From contig SMSO01000006.1 of the NCBI GenBank assembly GCA_004764695.1, positions 1,530,859-1,594,858 of the forward strand: a stretch of 64,000 nucleotides of DNA, read 5' to 3'. The position numbers and the translations under genes are program-made. Within the stretch, counting starts at the first letter, position 1; each line of letters opens with the position of its first letter. Under the pieces are notes generated by a model that ran no database searches, was not told the DNA's origin, and was given only the letters and a program-made list of their open reading frames with translations. The DNA comes from Schizochytrium sp. TIO01 (Eukaryota > Sar > Bigyra > Thraustochytrida > Thraustochytriidae). Positions 33,664 to 47,000 of the stretch are shown piece after piece.

Positions 33664-34809
33664 ATGAAGCTTCTACAGCGTGCAGTATTGGGCGAAGGCA
33701 CAGAGCATGAAATGCGCGTAAAAAATAGAGTATTCATGGCACCGCTTACTCGCGGTAGAGCATCGGAAGATCATGTACCAACGAAGCAGATGATCAAGTA
33801 CTACGCAGACCGTGCGTCGGCAGGCTTGCTTATTGCTGAGGGTACCGGCATCAGCCAGACAGGTATGGGATGGTTTTGTGCACCCGGACTATGGACCGAT
33901 GAAATGGTTGAAGCATGGAAACCTGTCACAGAAGCAGTTCACCAACGTGGTGGAAAGATCTATCCCCAACTTTGGCACCTTGGTAGACAAAGTCACTCAG
34001 ATGTCATTAAGACAACGCCCGTAAGTGCGAGCCCTGTCCCGCTCACAGCGCCAGTGACCGGCCGGAACCACGAAAAGAAGGAGCCAGAGACTCCGCACGC
34101 GCTCACGGTTGAAGAAATTGCGGCTACAGTGAAGGACTATGGCCATGCTGCACGCAATGCTTTGAAAGCTGGCTTCGATGGTGTAGAGATCCACTCTGCT
34201 AATGGCTATCTCATTGATCAATTTACGCAATCCGCGTCGAACAAACGCAGTGACAGGTATGGTGGCAGCATCGAAAACAAGCTTCGTTTCTTTACAGAGG
34301 TTGTGGACGAGATCGCTAGTGTCGTGCCTAAAGAGCGCATGGGTGCTCGCCTTTCCCCGAATGGAGCCTTTGGCGAAGTTGGCTCAGAAGATAATATCGA
34401 CACCTTCGATGCAGCTGTTGAAATGCTTGCTAAAAAGCGCATCGGGTACATTCATCTCATGGATGGCCTTAGCTGGGGTTTCCATGATAAGTGTGAACCA
34501 TACACTGCCAAGCGCGCACGAGAGATCATTCGTAGGGTTCAGAAGGATGAAGGCATTTGCACCATGCTAGTTGTAAATGTGGGATACACCAAGGAGTCTG
34601 CCGAACAGGTGTTGCAGGAAGGTCTACAGGAAGAGCCCTACGTGGACCAAGCCGTTGCTTTCGGTCGTTTGTTCATCAGCAACCCTGATCTTGTAGAACG
34701 CTTCGAAAACGATTGGCCCCTTGCCAAAGAAGCACCTTACGTCGACTGGTGGGGACGAACTACTGAAGAGGGTTATAACACCTACCCTTCCTATGATAAA
34801 GAGGAATAA
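33664..34809 (+). CDS. Old Yellow Enzyme ene-reductase, copy 6
   Basis: A 381-residue OYE-family FMN ene-reductase. Motifs are NRVFMAPLTRGR, PQLWHLGRQSHSD, IHSANGYLIDQF (His177, Asn180, Tyr182), SDRYGGSIENKLRF, ARLSPNG, AFGRLFISNPDLV and a C-terminal YPSY. The active site is complete. The frame is open upstream to 33532 with 44 basic codons but the first ATG is 33664, which matches the start of the other copies; an upstream exon cannot be excluded. It resembles copy 1 more than its neighbours (APLTRGR, TGISQ, FCAPG), so the ends of the array are related. It converges with the giant HECT ligase gene, 279 bp away. Confidence 0.94.
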   Translation: MKLLQRAVLGEGTEHEMRVKNRVFMAPLTRGRASEDHVPTKQMIKYYADRASAGLLIAEGTGISQTGMGWFCAPGLWTDEMVEAWKPVTEAVHQRGGKIYPQLWHLGRQSHSDVIKTTPVSASPVPLTAPVTGRNHEKKEPETPHALTVEEIAATVKDYGHAARNALKAGFDGVEIHSANGYLIDQFTQSASNKRSDRYGGSIENKLRFFTEVVDEIASVVPKERMGARLSPNGAFGEVGSEDNIDTFDAAVEMLAKKRIGYIHLMDGLSWGFHDKCEPYTAKRAREIIRRVQKDEGICTMLVVNVGYTKESAEQVLQEGLQEEPYVDQAVAFGRLFISNPDLVERFENDWPLAKEAPYVDWWGRTTEEGYNTYPSYDKEE

Positions 34810-35088
34810 TTTTCCATTTTTTTATTTTTTATTTTACAAATCTATTTGTCTTCATTTCTACTTGCGAAGTTTGCTTGTCTCCTTACTAGAGAATTGATTT
34901 TTAATTATATTCACTGTACACTCGAAGAAACTGTAGAATGCAGCTGGTGCACTATACCTAGCTGGTGGCGCAGGTCTTGTTGCTATAACAAATTTGAGTA
35001 GCACGTTAGATCAAATCCATTTCAAATAAAGTCTTTCCCCATCAAGGCATAGCAAAAGATAGTACAAGGAATATTAACTTGTATTGGT

Positions 35089-38000
35089 TTACATGTCTTC
35101 ATCATCATCATCATCATCAAGGCGATTATTTGTGGTAGACTGAATGTCTGCAGCGTTACGTGCAACGGTGGTCTCGTCCATATCAATCGCGATACAATGC
35201 GTTACTGCATACAAGAGTTTTTCTGCGCAGGTCTCCTTGCTCGTATACATCGGTAAATCTAACGAGAAGAAGCACGTGTGAGCAGTCGGAAGCATCTTGT
35301 CGGCTGATAAAGAGTTACGCACAGACAGTTTGGAGATTTTGTGTTTGCGATCCCAGTCCTGAGACGAGGAAGGCAAGCGAGATCGACCCCAAACAAAACG
35401 AAGGTATCGCTGACGGTCCTCTTGGGAAAAGTCGTGAAGCACCTGCCAAAATAGTTGCACAGATGGCGTTGTCTCCGATACGCCATCTCCATAGATGGTG
35501 TTGGCTTTGAGGATATCAATGTCAACTTCAGGAGGACCACACACCATGAGTTCTAGCTCTTGCGAGGTAAAAATACTCAACAAATTCCGAGGAACCTGCG
35601 TGGCCAGCCCACGCGCAATTGCAGCGCATGGGCGGTCCAGCTCGTGAATTCGTGCTCGAGCCAGCGCACGCAAGAAATCATCGCGACGCTTCATAGTCAC
35701 AGGAGTTGCATTACCACCGGGTAAGAGCTCCACGATCCGTCCATCCGAACCTTTCATTGTAAATTTAAGGTCAAGGCGTCCCATTTCTTCTTCATCTTTA
35801 GCTTCACGCACTGCCTTCACAAGCTTAAAGAAACCTAAATCAAACGAGAAAACATCATCCAGGGTCACATTGTCACTGCATAGTTGTTTCCATACAAAAG
35901 AGGGCATATCGAGAACAAATGGATTCTTTGTGCGCATGGCAATACCCATCAGTTTACCCACAAATTCAAACATGCGCAATGCAATGTGGCTTGTTGCGGA
36001 AGCTACTGGCAGCCACTTGCCTCTACAATCACCCTCATTCGCAACTTGGTTAGGACAAGGTACAAATAAGGGCAAGGCCGGAGTTAGCAGCTCCTGACAA
36101 GCTTGGTTGAATACATCACGGTATGGGCCGCCGTAATCATCAGCACGTTCTCCCGCAAGGATGGTATACCAGGCCCGGTGGGAATTCCGTAAGAGACTGG
36201 CATCTTGAACCGCCGGAGTTGGCGCAAGCAATGGATTACGCTCTGATTTTTCTTCCGAGCCATTTCCATGTAGCTGGGAAAACAGCTGGCCGAAAACAGT
36301 ACGAGTGCCTTTAAGATCCACCCTGCCTGACTTGAGAAACTGAGCTGCCTTGTTGCGATCCAACGTCACTGTCGGAACCTTGTTTTGCTGCATCCAGTGG
36401 TCATCACCAGAGTGCGAGTCTGTCAAAACACGTTCAAACAATGCCTTTTTGACGGAACTCATTACTACACCGCGAACATTACGCAGAGCAGCTGCCAGCG
36501 CAGACTCATGTGTTGCACAGCTGAGGTCCACCAGGGGAAGAACATGTGCCAAACGCCGATTGAAGTTTCTCAACAAAAGGAATCGGAGCTGCAGAGTGAG
36601 GAGCGGGATATTCTCGAGTAATTTGTACCTCATTAACTCCTCGTCTGTGGGTTCTAAATCATTCGGGGATAGGGTTAACGGATCTTCCCCACGCTTAGAG
36701 CAGACTGCATTCACAAGACGCACAAGCTCACAATCGTGATCTAGGGTCAATGGGGCAAACATTTGGTGAAACAGCTCAAGTCGTGCTGCATTGCGAGGCT
36801 CCAAAGCAATGCGCTTTGTTGTCTCACGAGAGTAAAGCGGAGAAATAGTCATGCGGTAGCCCCATTCCTTCGAGGTTCCACGTTTCCGATCTGCATAAGC
36901 ACGGCGTGCTGAAATTTGTGAAAGTCCATCTTGACTGCCTGGACTGTTTGACTGAATTAAATTCGAAACTTGTGCATCGTCATCGCTCACTCCAGCAGAA
37001 GAAATTGTGTACTCACGTTGAATGATTCTGTTTGAAGCTGCTGTCTGCAGTGCAGCTACTGCGGCTGCAGCTGTTGCTGACGCTCCATCATCATCATCAC
37101 CAAAATCGCCATTGTCTCCCACCTGATCCATGTCGAGGAGTTGATTTACATGATTCAACCAGCCTTCCTCCTCAGCAAGCACTTGTTCTTCAGCTTCTGC
37201 TGCCCGGCGCTCGGCATCTTGCTTGCTTTCCTCGGCCATGCGGTCTGAGTGAGTAATCAGGTATTCCGCTGCGCGGTTCATGTCATGGTTCGTTGCTGCC
37301 AGGGCTTGAACACACCACTCCACAGGGTAGCCTAAAGCAGACAAAATAACTGCATTCTCCTCTACTTGGGAAACCCCAGAGGTAGCACCGTCGTTGCCGC
37401 TTTGATCTTCGGACGATTCATGTCCCCGCAGGCGATCAGCATCCGACTCATTTGTGGATGTGTTTCCAGTAGCAGCACCACTATTAGCCTGATCCGCATC
37501 TGACCATCGACGGCGACGAGAGCTACGCCGAACCATAGAGGGGCGACGAGACGTCAAACTACTAATACCTGAGGCCACGCCGCTCCCCGCAGCGTTTGCT
37601 GAAGCATTTGCACCAGAGGACGATGACGCACCAGTACGTGATCGACCGGACCGGCGTGAACTACGTCGTGAAGAGCTTGAGGAAGAACTATCTCCATGAG
37701 ATGAATTGTTCTGGCGTGACGCAATTCGCGCTGTGGCGTGCTGTTGTTCAAAGCTGCTACGCAGCTGATGCAGTATTGTAGCAGTTTCATGATCCATAGG
37801 ATTTCCTCCAGATAAGAGAGAAATCTGGTCATCCTTGTTGTAAAATGAAAAGGTGGGAACAAGCTCATTTCCAGGCTGCAAAATAGTAGACGGCAAAGGT
37901 AGCCGGTTGAAGGCAACGCCCCAATCCTCACCGTTAACTGCAAGCGACATGCAACGCCGTGGGATATCTAAAGTAACTCTCACAACGTCACCGGCTTTAA

Positions 38001-41000
38001 GACGCTTACCAAAACGGTGTCTGATCTTTCGACCTCCATGCCAGCATGCCATGCAACCGATCCAGCCCCAGCCCTTGTCATCACTACCAAGATAGTTGGA
38101 AACCTTTGCGGATCGCATTGCGACACCAAAGAAAATATTAGCGGATGGGCCAGTACGGTCTACGCGCACTTCCCAGCTATTTACGCCAGAGCTAAAGCCT
38201 GTTGTCGTAAAGATGGTTTGCCACATTTTGTCCTTGCGAAGAGTTGCGGTGCGGCCATTGTTTGTGACGCGGATTTCTGGTGCCTTATAATCAGGGGTTT
38301 TAAAGAAGGACCAATCCATAGATTGAGGAACCGGGAACTCATAATGCATAGTACTTGCAGGTACGTGAACAGAAGTTCCACCGAAGCAACCCTGAAGTGC
38401 CTCAACATGTAAATTATTCCGAATTTGCTTGTTGTGGAGGTGCGCATCACAAGTTAACACCAGGGTTTTTCCAAATGATGTTGAGCATCTTCGGTCAAAT
38501 CGGACAACAAGCGCTTCTGCTCCAGGAAGTGTCACCTCGCCCTTTATACGTTTTGAAGAATATGGATGCGCACTTTCAACTATCGCAGTATTGCTTGACA
38601 TTACAAGTTTCAAGAAAGTATCTTCAGCCATGAGGAATTCACTCGGCATGCGCATACGGTCTCGGTCGACTAGTGCATCCATGATAGCAGCAAGCTCAGA
38701 GAGTTGCTGAAACCAGTTCTCTTTGCTTGTCAGAGGATCGTCAATCTCTTCAGGCTTTTTCTGGACAGCACTAGGCGAAGCAAGAGCTTTCCCAACGCCT
38801 TCTTTGACCCCTGCTGAATCGCCATTTGCATCACGGGCTGCAGCAGACTTTACGCTACAATCACGAAGAAACGTAACTCGAAGAGGCCGGGTCACCTTAA
38901 TCGTTGACCACATCTCATGCCTATCATAGTCAGAGATTCGGCGCCCCTTCAGTTCCCAGAAGATATCACCAGGTTCAACGCCGCTTTCTGCGGCTGCACC
39001 ATTCTCCTTCACATGATGAACAAGCAGAATGTCTTTGTTAGACAAAATCTCAATACCAAGAGGGCCATCAAACTCAACAGTAAAGTACTTTGGCTTAGTC
39101 TTGGCAGAGGGCGAAGGCAAAGTGGCAGAAGCACTGCTGCCATCTTCACCTCCGCTTTTTTCAACACTCGCAGCTAGATTATTCCCATTCTCAATCTGGT
39201 GAGACTTCCTTCCGGTATCATTTGCACCTGACTTGGTAGCCCCAGTTGCTGTAGGAACCATTGCGCCTTGCTCTAGCTTCCGCTGGGTAAGGCTGACTGA
39301 CACAAACACTTCAGCAAGAGCGCAGAGTAGGCTCGAGAAGAGAGGCATTTCGTCCATCAAACCATCCTTCGGTTTCTGTGCCTGCCGCTTGTAAAGAGAC
39401 TCCATTTGCACACGAAGTTCAAGAAGTTCGTGTCCCAGCTTTCCGCGCAACGAGTCTGCAGGTGTGCGACGAATGACCATAGCTAACATACGAATTGCCT
39501 TGATTCGCACACTGGGCGAAGCTGTTCGGCTGAATCGCAAAAGTGCGTGAACAAGTTGGGGGCTAAACACCCGACCTGCCCAGGGGCCCATGCCATTCTT
39601 CTCATTTGAGTCAAACTCAGAAAGAAGTTGCAGGATCCATAAAAGCAATTCAGAGGACCCATGATTTGAGTTTGTAGTCGACGCAAGACCAAGATGGTAG
39701 GGCCGAAGTTCTTCCTCCATTTTGATATTCTGAGGGGGTTTCTGTGCAGGTGGAGAGCCTCCTAAGTGCATAGCCGCTGTCGACATATTTGCAACTGAAA
39801 ACTTTGTAGTAAACTCCAGTCCATGAAGCATATGGGTTTTTGTTTCCTCTTCTGAAGATTTTTTCTTGGATTCAATGCACATTCGAGACTCAATCGTACC
39901 AGCATCAACACGGCTCAATGACATTAGTTTACTCTTTTCACGATTGCGCTCTCGATTGGCTGCGATGGTGGAGCCTTCTGAGGCCAAAGAGTCTGTCGAG
40001 CCAGCCGTTTGCATAGAACCCATGTGACGAAGAAATAAGCCTTGATCCTCCTTTGCAAGCACAGGAACAAATGTGCGAGAGCTGTTGTCAATCTCCCAAA
40101 TAGAAACACCGATGGAACGGCGGGAATTGTTGTTATTGCTATTAGTCGAGGATCCGCGACGGCTTGCGTTAGCTTGTGCTTCCTGGTTCATAGCAGTCGC
40201 ACGACGAGCGCTGCCAACCTGGATCAAGCCTCCTGCAAGACCAATGTTGCCTCCGCCAGTGCTAGCAGAGCTAGAGTTGCTTGTTGCTCCCGGCGCACGA
40301 TAGGTTCTCACACTGCCCCCGCGACGACCAGAATCATCGGTGTCACCTGAATCTCCAGCACGTCCTGAGTCCACAACGGTTTTGACAGGATCAGTGCCCT
40401 GCTTGTTTTTCTCCGGACGGTACGACCAGAGACCATGCTGCAACGTTGATAGCTGAACGCAGCTACGGTGTACACATCGTAGCTGGTGTAAGCCTTCACG
40501 CTTGGGATCAGGTTCGCGACGAGAATGGCCCTTGACTGCAATGCACCCGAGCGCGACATAACCTTCTGGCGCAACTGGTTGCCATAAAGAAACAGGCTCG
40601 TCGTCACCTGTGTCCAGATTTTGCCAAATGAGACGGAAGCGGGCGGGTGCAACAAGCAACGGTAAACCATTCGTCGTGGTTGTCTTGCCACCCATTCCAT
40701 CGTCATCACTGACCACCGTTACAGGAGCAGGCTGGTCGGACTCCTGTGAGGTTGTGCCCGCGGTGGCCACATCTCCAAGAATATAAAAACCTGCGTCAGC
40801 AAAAGGACGCCAGATACGAACACTTGGTCCGCGCTCAACTGTGACCTCTTTCTTACGTTTAGTCAAAGGATCCGTTTGCTCTTCAACACGTGTCTTCTTG
40901 TCGTTCCAAGCCTCTTGAAACTGAACTGAAGGACCGGCTTGAAGTCCACCAGGAAGAAACTGCCAAGGGCCTCGAGCCAGAAGAACAAGCTCGTGCAGAA

Positions 41001-44000
41001 CATCCTCTGCCAAGGATCGAAGAACAGAGGCTCGCCAGAGCTCCTCCTCCGCCCTCAGTCGCAATGCTTTGACGATGCGTTTGTCATTCGCGCTCGTCGG
41101 AGGCGGTGCAATCAGCAAATCACTTGCTTTGTGAAATCGGCGTTTGCGCTCCGGTACCCCTGCTACTTCTTCCTCTAGAACAATAGCTTGATAAAAGGGG
41201 GTTTCTTCAACGGCACCGATGTTTTGTGCTTTCTCATTGGCAGGCGCCTTTGCCTTTGCCTGCTCCTGCTGCTGTTGTAGCTTCTGCAGAGCTGATTCCT
41301 TCGCGCGCTCCTGCTCTTGCTGACGAGCAATAGCTTCTGCATCCTGACCACCAATGGCATCAACATAGTTCAAAGGGATGAGCCCAACAGAGCCTGTCTT
41401 CAGTTCCTTAGCTCTGCCCCATCCGCTCTTCGTAGCACCTAACACAACAACCATGTCCCCCTTCTTGATGGATAAATCACCCGGTCGTTGTGGTTCAAAG
41501 TCATAAAGCACACGCGCGAGTTGCTGGAACTCATCCTGGCGCGCACCAGCCCTACTATCGCCAGGCTGCGTTTCGCTCACTTGTGAAGAAGCATCGGTAC
41601 CGTTGGTTTGGTTAACAACCTTCCCCGCTGCAGAGTCTGTATTCTTCTTGTCATCCATGAGGAGGGATGATGAAGCTGCAATATCGTGCTCATTGCTCAA
41701 TACAACCTCTTGCACAGTACCCTCGTGGATGAGCTGACCATCACCTTCGTCTTCAACCCACCAAACACGCAGACCAGATTTCAGTTCTTTCAAAGTGGAA
41801 ACATGGTGAGGACCGTCTCTGTACAACCCTTGCCCAGAATGCAACCATGCTTCCAGAGCATCAGCCCAATCTACATCACTTGGTAAAGTTGCTGGATGAC
41901 TAGCTCTAGAGACTTCCTCGGCAAAAACTAACAGCAACTTTCGGCGAAGAACCTGGATTGGATCACCATGATCGATTTCTTGGGAAATCGTTCCCGAGCG
42001 AATATCTTTGCGAATCGAATCGGGAAACGCACGAATATAATTGCGCAGAAAGTTGCGACCTGAACCATCCATTGCGAGGAGTTTCTCTTGCATATCTTCG
42101 AAAAGGTTGGACGGACCTTGCTGGAAGTTGTGAGCTGTTGTTACTGCAGCTGCTGCAGCTGGTACGGTGGTCGCAAGGGTAGAGGAAAGTTCGCTTTGAA
42201 CCATCAAGGAGTTTTCCAATATCGATACAGTAGCTTGGCGCGCGTATGATACGAAAATCTGGCGTGCTGTCTCCCAGATCTCGGCATTGACTTGACGAAG
42301 GCCACAACCCAGCGGAGGCATACTAAGACGGTTCGTGTTGCGGCCTTTACGAGGATCCTGGCCGAGCGGTTGGTCTGCAGGAGACCGTTGGTCTGCTATC
42401 TGTGCAGTCTCTGCAGACGAAGAGCCCACACCAGAGGAGGCCTCAGCTGATGCTGAAGTACGAGCATAAATTTCATAAGTACGATTGTGCGCGTCTTGAT
42501 CATCCTCAGCAAGATTAATGGCAAGAATGTCTGTGCTTGCCAGGTTATCAGCATCATCTTTGCAACATTCATTAATAATGCGCGTGGAGCTGAGGTCTTC
42601 CTCGGAGACATCCTCATTTTCTAAAAGCCAATGGATAGCATCTGAAAGAGAGCTAGTTGTACAAATCGCGTGTGCACACATTTTGCGAGAGTATCCCAAC
42701 GCTGTGAGCATACGAGCTTCCGCAACAGTACGCGCAATCAGCGCTTGCTCATTCGCACGCAACCAATTCCTTGCACGGGGAAGCTGGTACTCTGTGGCTT
42801 CGAGAGCACGAACGCACCACGCTTTGGGAAGCTTGAGATCTGTGCTCAGTCTAGCCGCAAGTTTGTACGGATCAGGCATGGGGATGCCGGCATCCTCTGT
42901 ATACCCGCCCAGGCAAGCTACCTCTGACGGAGACATGACGTACGAGCGAAGTTGCAATCGGGCAATATCCGCAGCAGGAGCATCCTTCTTCTGGTTCATG
43001 TCACGAAACATACAAAATGAAGAATCCACAGCCCAACGATCATCCTCTAGAATCAGGATTTGTTGACTCGGACCTTGATGTTGCAAAAGAACTTCTCGAG
43101 AACCATTGACATAAAAGCAAATCTCGCCTTGAGTTAAATCAGCAGTCATTACGAGACGATTCCAAGTGTCCGGTTTGACCATATTCGGACGCGAGTATTC
43201 AATGCAACCAACAGAGCCGTCACTCTTTATGTACCAGTCTGCCAGACTATCATTATTCAGGTTTGTTTGCAACAAAGCGACAAAAGTGGATGAATCCATG
43301 CTTTTTTGAGGAACACGTACATCAAGAATAATAGAGTACTGGTTCAAGTAGACCACACCCTCGGACCCATTGCCCCCAAATGTATGTTCAAACTGCAGAT
43401 AGCATAGGTTAGGGACACGCAAGAAGTCTCCTTCCTCACTATCATCTGTGTCAGATTCTAATGCATGATCATTGCCATCGTCAGGTTCTTCTGGTGTGTT
43501 TTTGACGGGTTCACGAACCATTCTTACACGACCACGCTTCTTCTCCGGAACAATACCTCCCTCAAAAGACCAATTACATGCTAATTTATCAGCCTCGGCA
43601 TTTAACACAGCTTCTGTGCCTCGAATAGAAGCTGTGCTCATGTTGCGAGTAAGCATTAAAGGAGTTGAAGGAACTTCATGTGTTGCAGCAATAATATCGT
43701 TGTCCTCCGGTAGCAGGTCGCCATCATCAGGAGATTTTGGGCTATCATTGGCGGCAGTAAAGTTCGTAGCAACAGAAGGGTGATTTGGCACACGAGCGAA
43801 GCACATACTGCACGTCCGATTCCCTTCTACATTTCTGTAGCTGCAAACTTTGCATATCCACGAAGGCGCAGATGAACCAGAAGGGCCAAAAGTACGAGCT
43901 TCATCATCAACAGTTGAATCAAATTCCAAGCTTAAATCGAGACCGTTATGGGGACTTGACGGCACAGGTGGTGCTTCTCCAATGTCAAGCTTGCGACGGT

Positions 44001-47000
44001 GCAACTCAAGGTGGAGAAAACGCCGCTGTACAACACGCAAGGGCACGTCGTCAAAACGACCCCGCGGGGCTGCCAGTAGCGAGGTGACTGCTTGCAAATG
44101 ACCATTGGAGACAAAAAGTTGCACCATTTTGGGATTGTCGCGCAAGAGAAGGTCAACAACTTGGCTTGCACGTGCCTTGGCAACCTCATGTAGACAAGCA
44201 GCTCGAGCGCTTTCTACACTAGGCGAGCTACTTGATAAATTTACGTGTTGCTGAACGAGGGCAACTAGAAGGGCCATGATGCGTTCTGGGCGAAGAATTG
44301 ATTCAACTGGGACCTCAACAGCCGGGCGAGGCATCAGCTCACTATGCTTCTGGATTATGGCACTGGAGCGAGTGTTGCCCTGAAAAAACGACACCCGGGC
44401 AATTTCGGGTGATCCTCCCATAGGTCTGTACCAGTCCAAGTATCCAGTTTGACCATCAACCTCGCTTGCCATAACACTGACTGGGGCTCCATTGTAAAGG
44501 ACCTCCTCAGATGCACCAAGCACCTGGAGAGCACCCATCATTGCCCATACACGCTCTTTGTTGTCCTCAAAGATACTGAGATCATCGACATCTTCAGGAA
44601 GGCGCGGAATCTGTGCCGCCAGACTATGCAATAACGCCCGGTTGATGCACATATTCCAACCGTTTTGCTTACATTGCATAAGGTTGCGTAGAAGCGCTAC
44701 GAGCTGCGCAGAGATAGCCATATCCTGACTTTGGCCGATGAATAAAAGCAATTGCCGCAATGAGAAAGACGGTGAGACATACTGGATTGGAACACAAGGA
44801 AGCAAGAACGAGAGGATTTCAAATGCTAATCCCGACCGCACTGGGGAGCCAACTGAAAAAGCCACGTCAAACAAAGTATCAACAGCCCAGCGCCGCTTCC
44901 GTGTGATGATTTCCCTAGCAAATGGACGTCGTTTCACAACATCGAGAAGGAGCTGCAGAACGAAGTTGATATATAAGCTCCGTGAAGGAATATTAGTCGC
45001 ACGTAATTTTCGAATCCATCCAGTAATAGCTTCATCACGACGTTCTTCATCACTAGTTTTGGTCAGGTGAGATACAGAGGATCGACGAAAGCGTTTGCCC
45101 ACTACAATTGCGTGGTATGTAGTTCGTAAGAGCCGTAGAAGCCAATCTAGAACATGATCGACAGCATCATCAGGAATCAAATCGTCCAAGCGGAGCATGT
45201 GACGCAAGGTCAAGGCTGATGCACGCGATGCACGGACATACCACAAGGTGTCCAACTGGGGCGTCAGTCCCGTAGAGAGCCGCATGGCAGTAGGCCCAAA
45301 GTCTGCTAAGGCACTCTCGGCAGTTGCAGAGGATACACCAGTAGACTTTTGGCGTGGACCCACAAGAATACATGTGTGGTGAAAACCAGCAGCAAGATGC
45401 AGCGGACGCTGGTCCCGGAGAGACAGTGAGAACTCGCCGCGATTGCAAATCTCAACAGGAAAGGGCAAATCGACAGTTGAGCCATTTCCAAGACCGCCAT
45501 CTTTGTTCCTTCCCCATGCAATGATTCGACCATATGTAGTTGCAGCTAGTGAGTGACCGGTACCACATGTGACGGCAACAAAGCGATCGTCTCCACTGTC
45601 CCAGAGCACCGGGACTGGCGCGTATACTTCATAGTTATGTCCTAGGCCAAGCTGTCCGAAGTCGTTGATTCCAAACGCATGTAAAGTACCGTCTGCAATA
45701 ACAACGGTAAAGTAGTAGCCGCAAGCCACAGCCTCGCAATGAAGACTACGAAGTTTGCTCAGCCCATCCTCTACTCGCACGGGTAGTGCAGAAAGTTGAC
45801 GATTCGGGTCATCGATACCAAGCTGGCCATAATCATTACGACCGAAAGTATATAGAGAACCATTTTCCATCACCACAGCGCTATGCTCAACACCACAAGC
45901 CATACTGCTGGCACGACCAACATCAGCAAGGTGGTTAAGACGCTGAGGAAGGGTCCACATATCTGCGGTGGAGCCAATTCCGAGCTGACCACGCGTGTTC
46001 AGACCAAAGGCATATAAAGTACCATCGGACGTCAATGCTAATGAATGACTGTAACTTGTAGCAGCCAGTGTAACCTGCTTGTCCCGGAGAGCCCCCTCAA
46101 CTCGCGATGGGACATATATTTTTTCGTATTTATGCCCCAATCCAAGCTGGCCATATTGGTTAAAGCCCCAGCCATACAAATGTCCACTTGAAGTGATAGC
46201 TAGCATGTGCTCACTACCATTGTTACAGCATATGCGAGTCACAAAAGCAGGGATTGCAATTCTCCGCGGAACATTGACACGAGGCGACTCGTGGTGTCTC
46301 ATCAAGGCATTTGCCGATACTGACGACGGAGGAGGTGTCGGAGGTGCGTGTTCATTATTGGAGTTTGCCGCGATTGCAGAAACAGCGGTTGCTAATGAGC
46401 TTACGGAGCCACTAACGCTCCGAGTGGACCCACGCCCAGACCATGTGGAGCCTGTGAGCTCAGGTGAAGGAATTCCATATTGAGGAGTTGCTGAGGTTGT
46501 GGAAGGTTTGCTACAAGCCCCATTCTTGTTATAACCCCACACGAACACCTCACCTTGAGCAGTAAGTACACCAGTCACCTCATTACCAGCAACTACCTGT
46601 ACAGGGAAAAGGTGTTTAATGACTTCTGAGGTACGAATGTCCTTATGCGGTTTAGTATCACCAACGCCAAGCTCACCATAGCTGTTTTGGCCACAAACCA
46701 AAAGCTCAGTCTCTTCTGAGAGTAAGGGATTAAGCGGGCCTGTAAATGTCAACCTCGGTTTATCCTGAGCATCATCATCGTCATTGTTCTGCTCAGGGTT
46801 GCTGTTTGTGGGGCCACTGTCCTCTTCATTACTTTGGGCCGTCTGTGCAGTAGAGCCTTGCAGCTGGGAGTTCGAGCGGCGATGTAGAAGCTCAACACGA
46901 GGCATATCTTCAATACGAGTTACCGTAGCTTCTGAGGCCTCGCCAACGCTGTTTGAAGGTCCTGAAAGCGTAGCGCGGACAAGCATAGGCAGTTTTGCTT

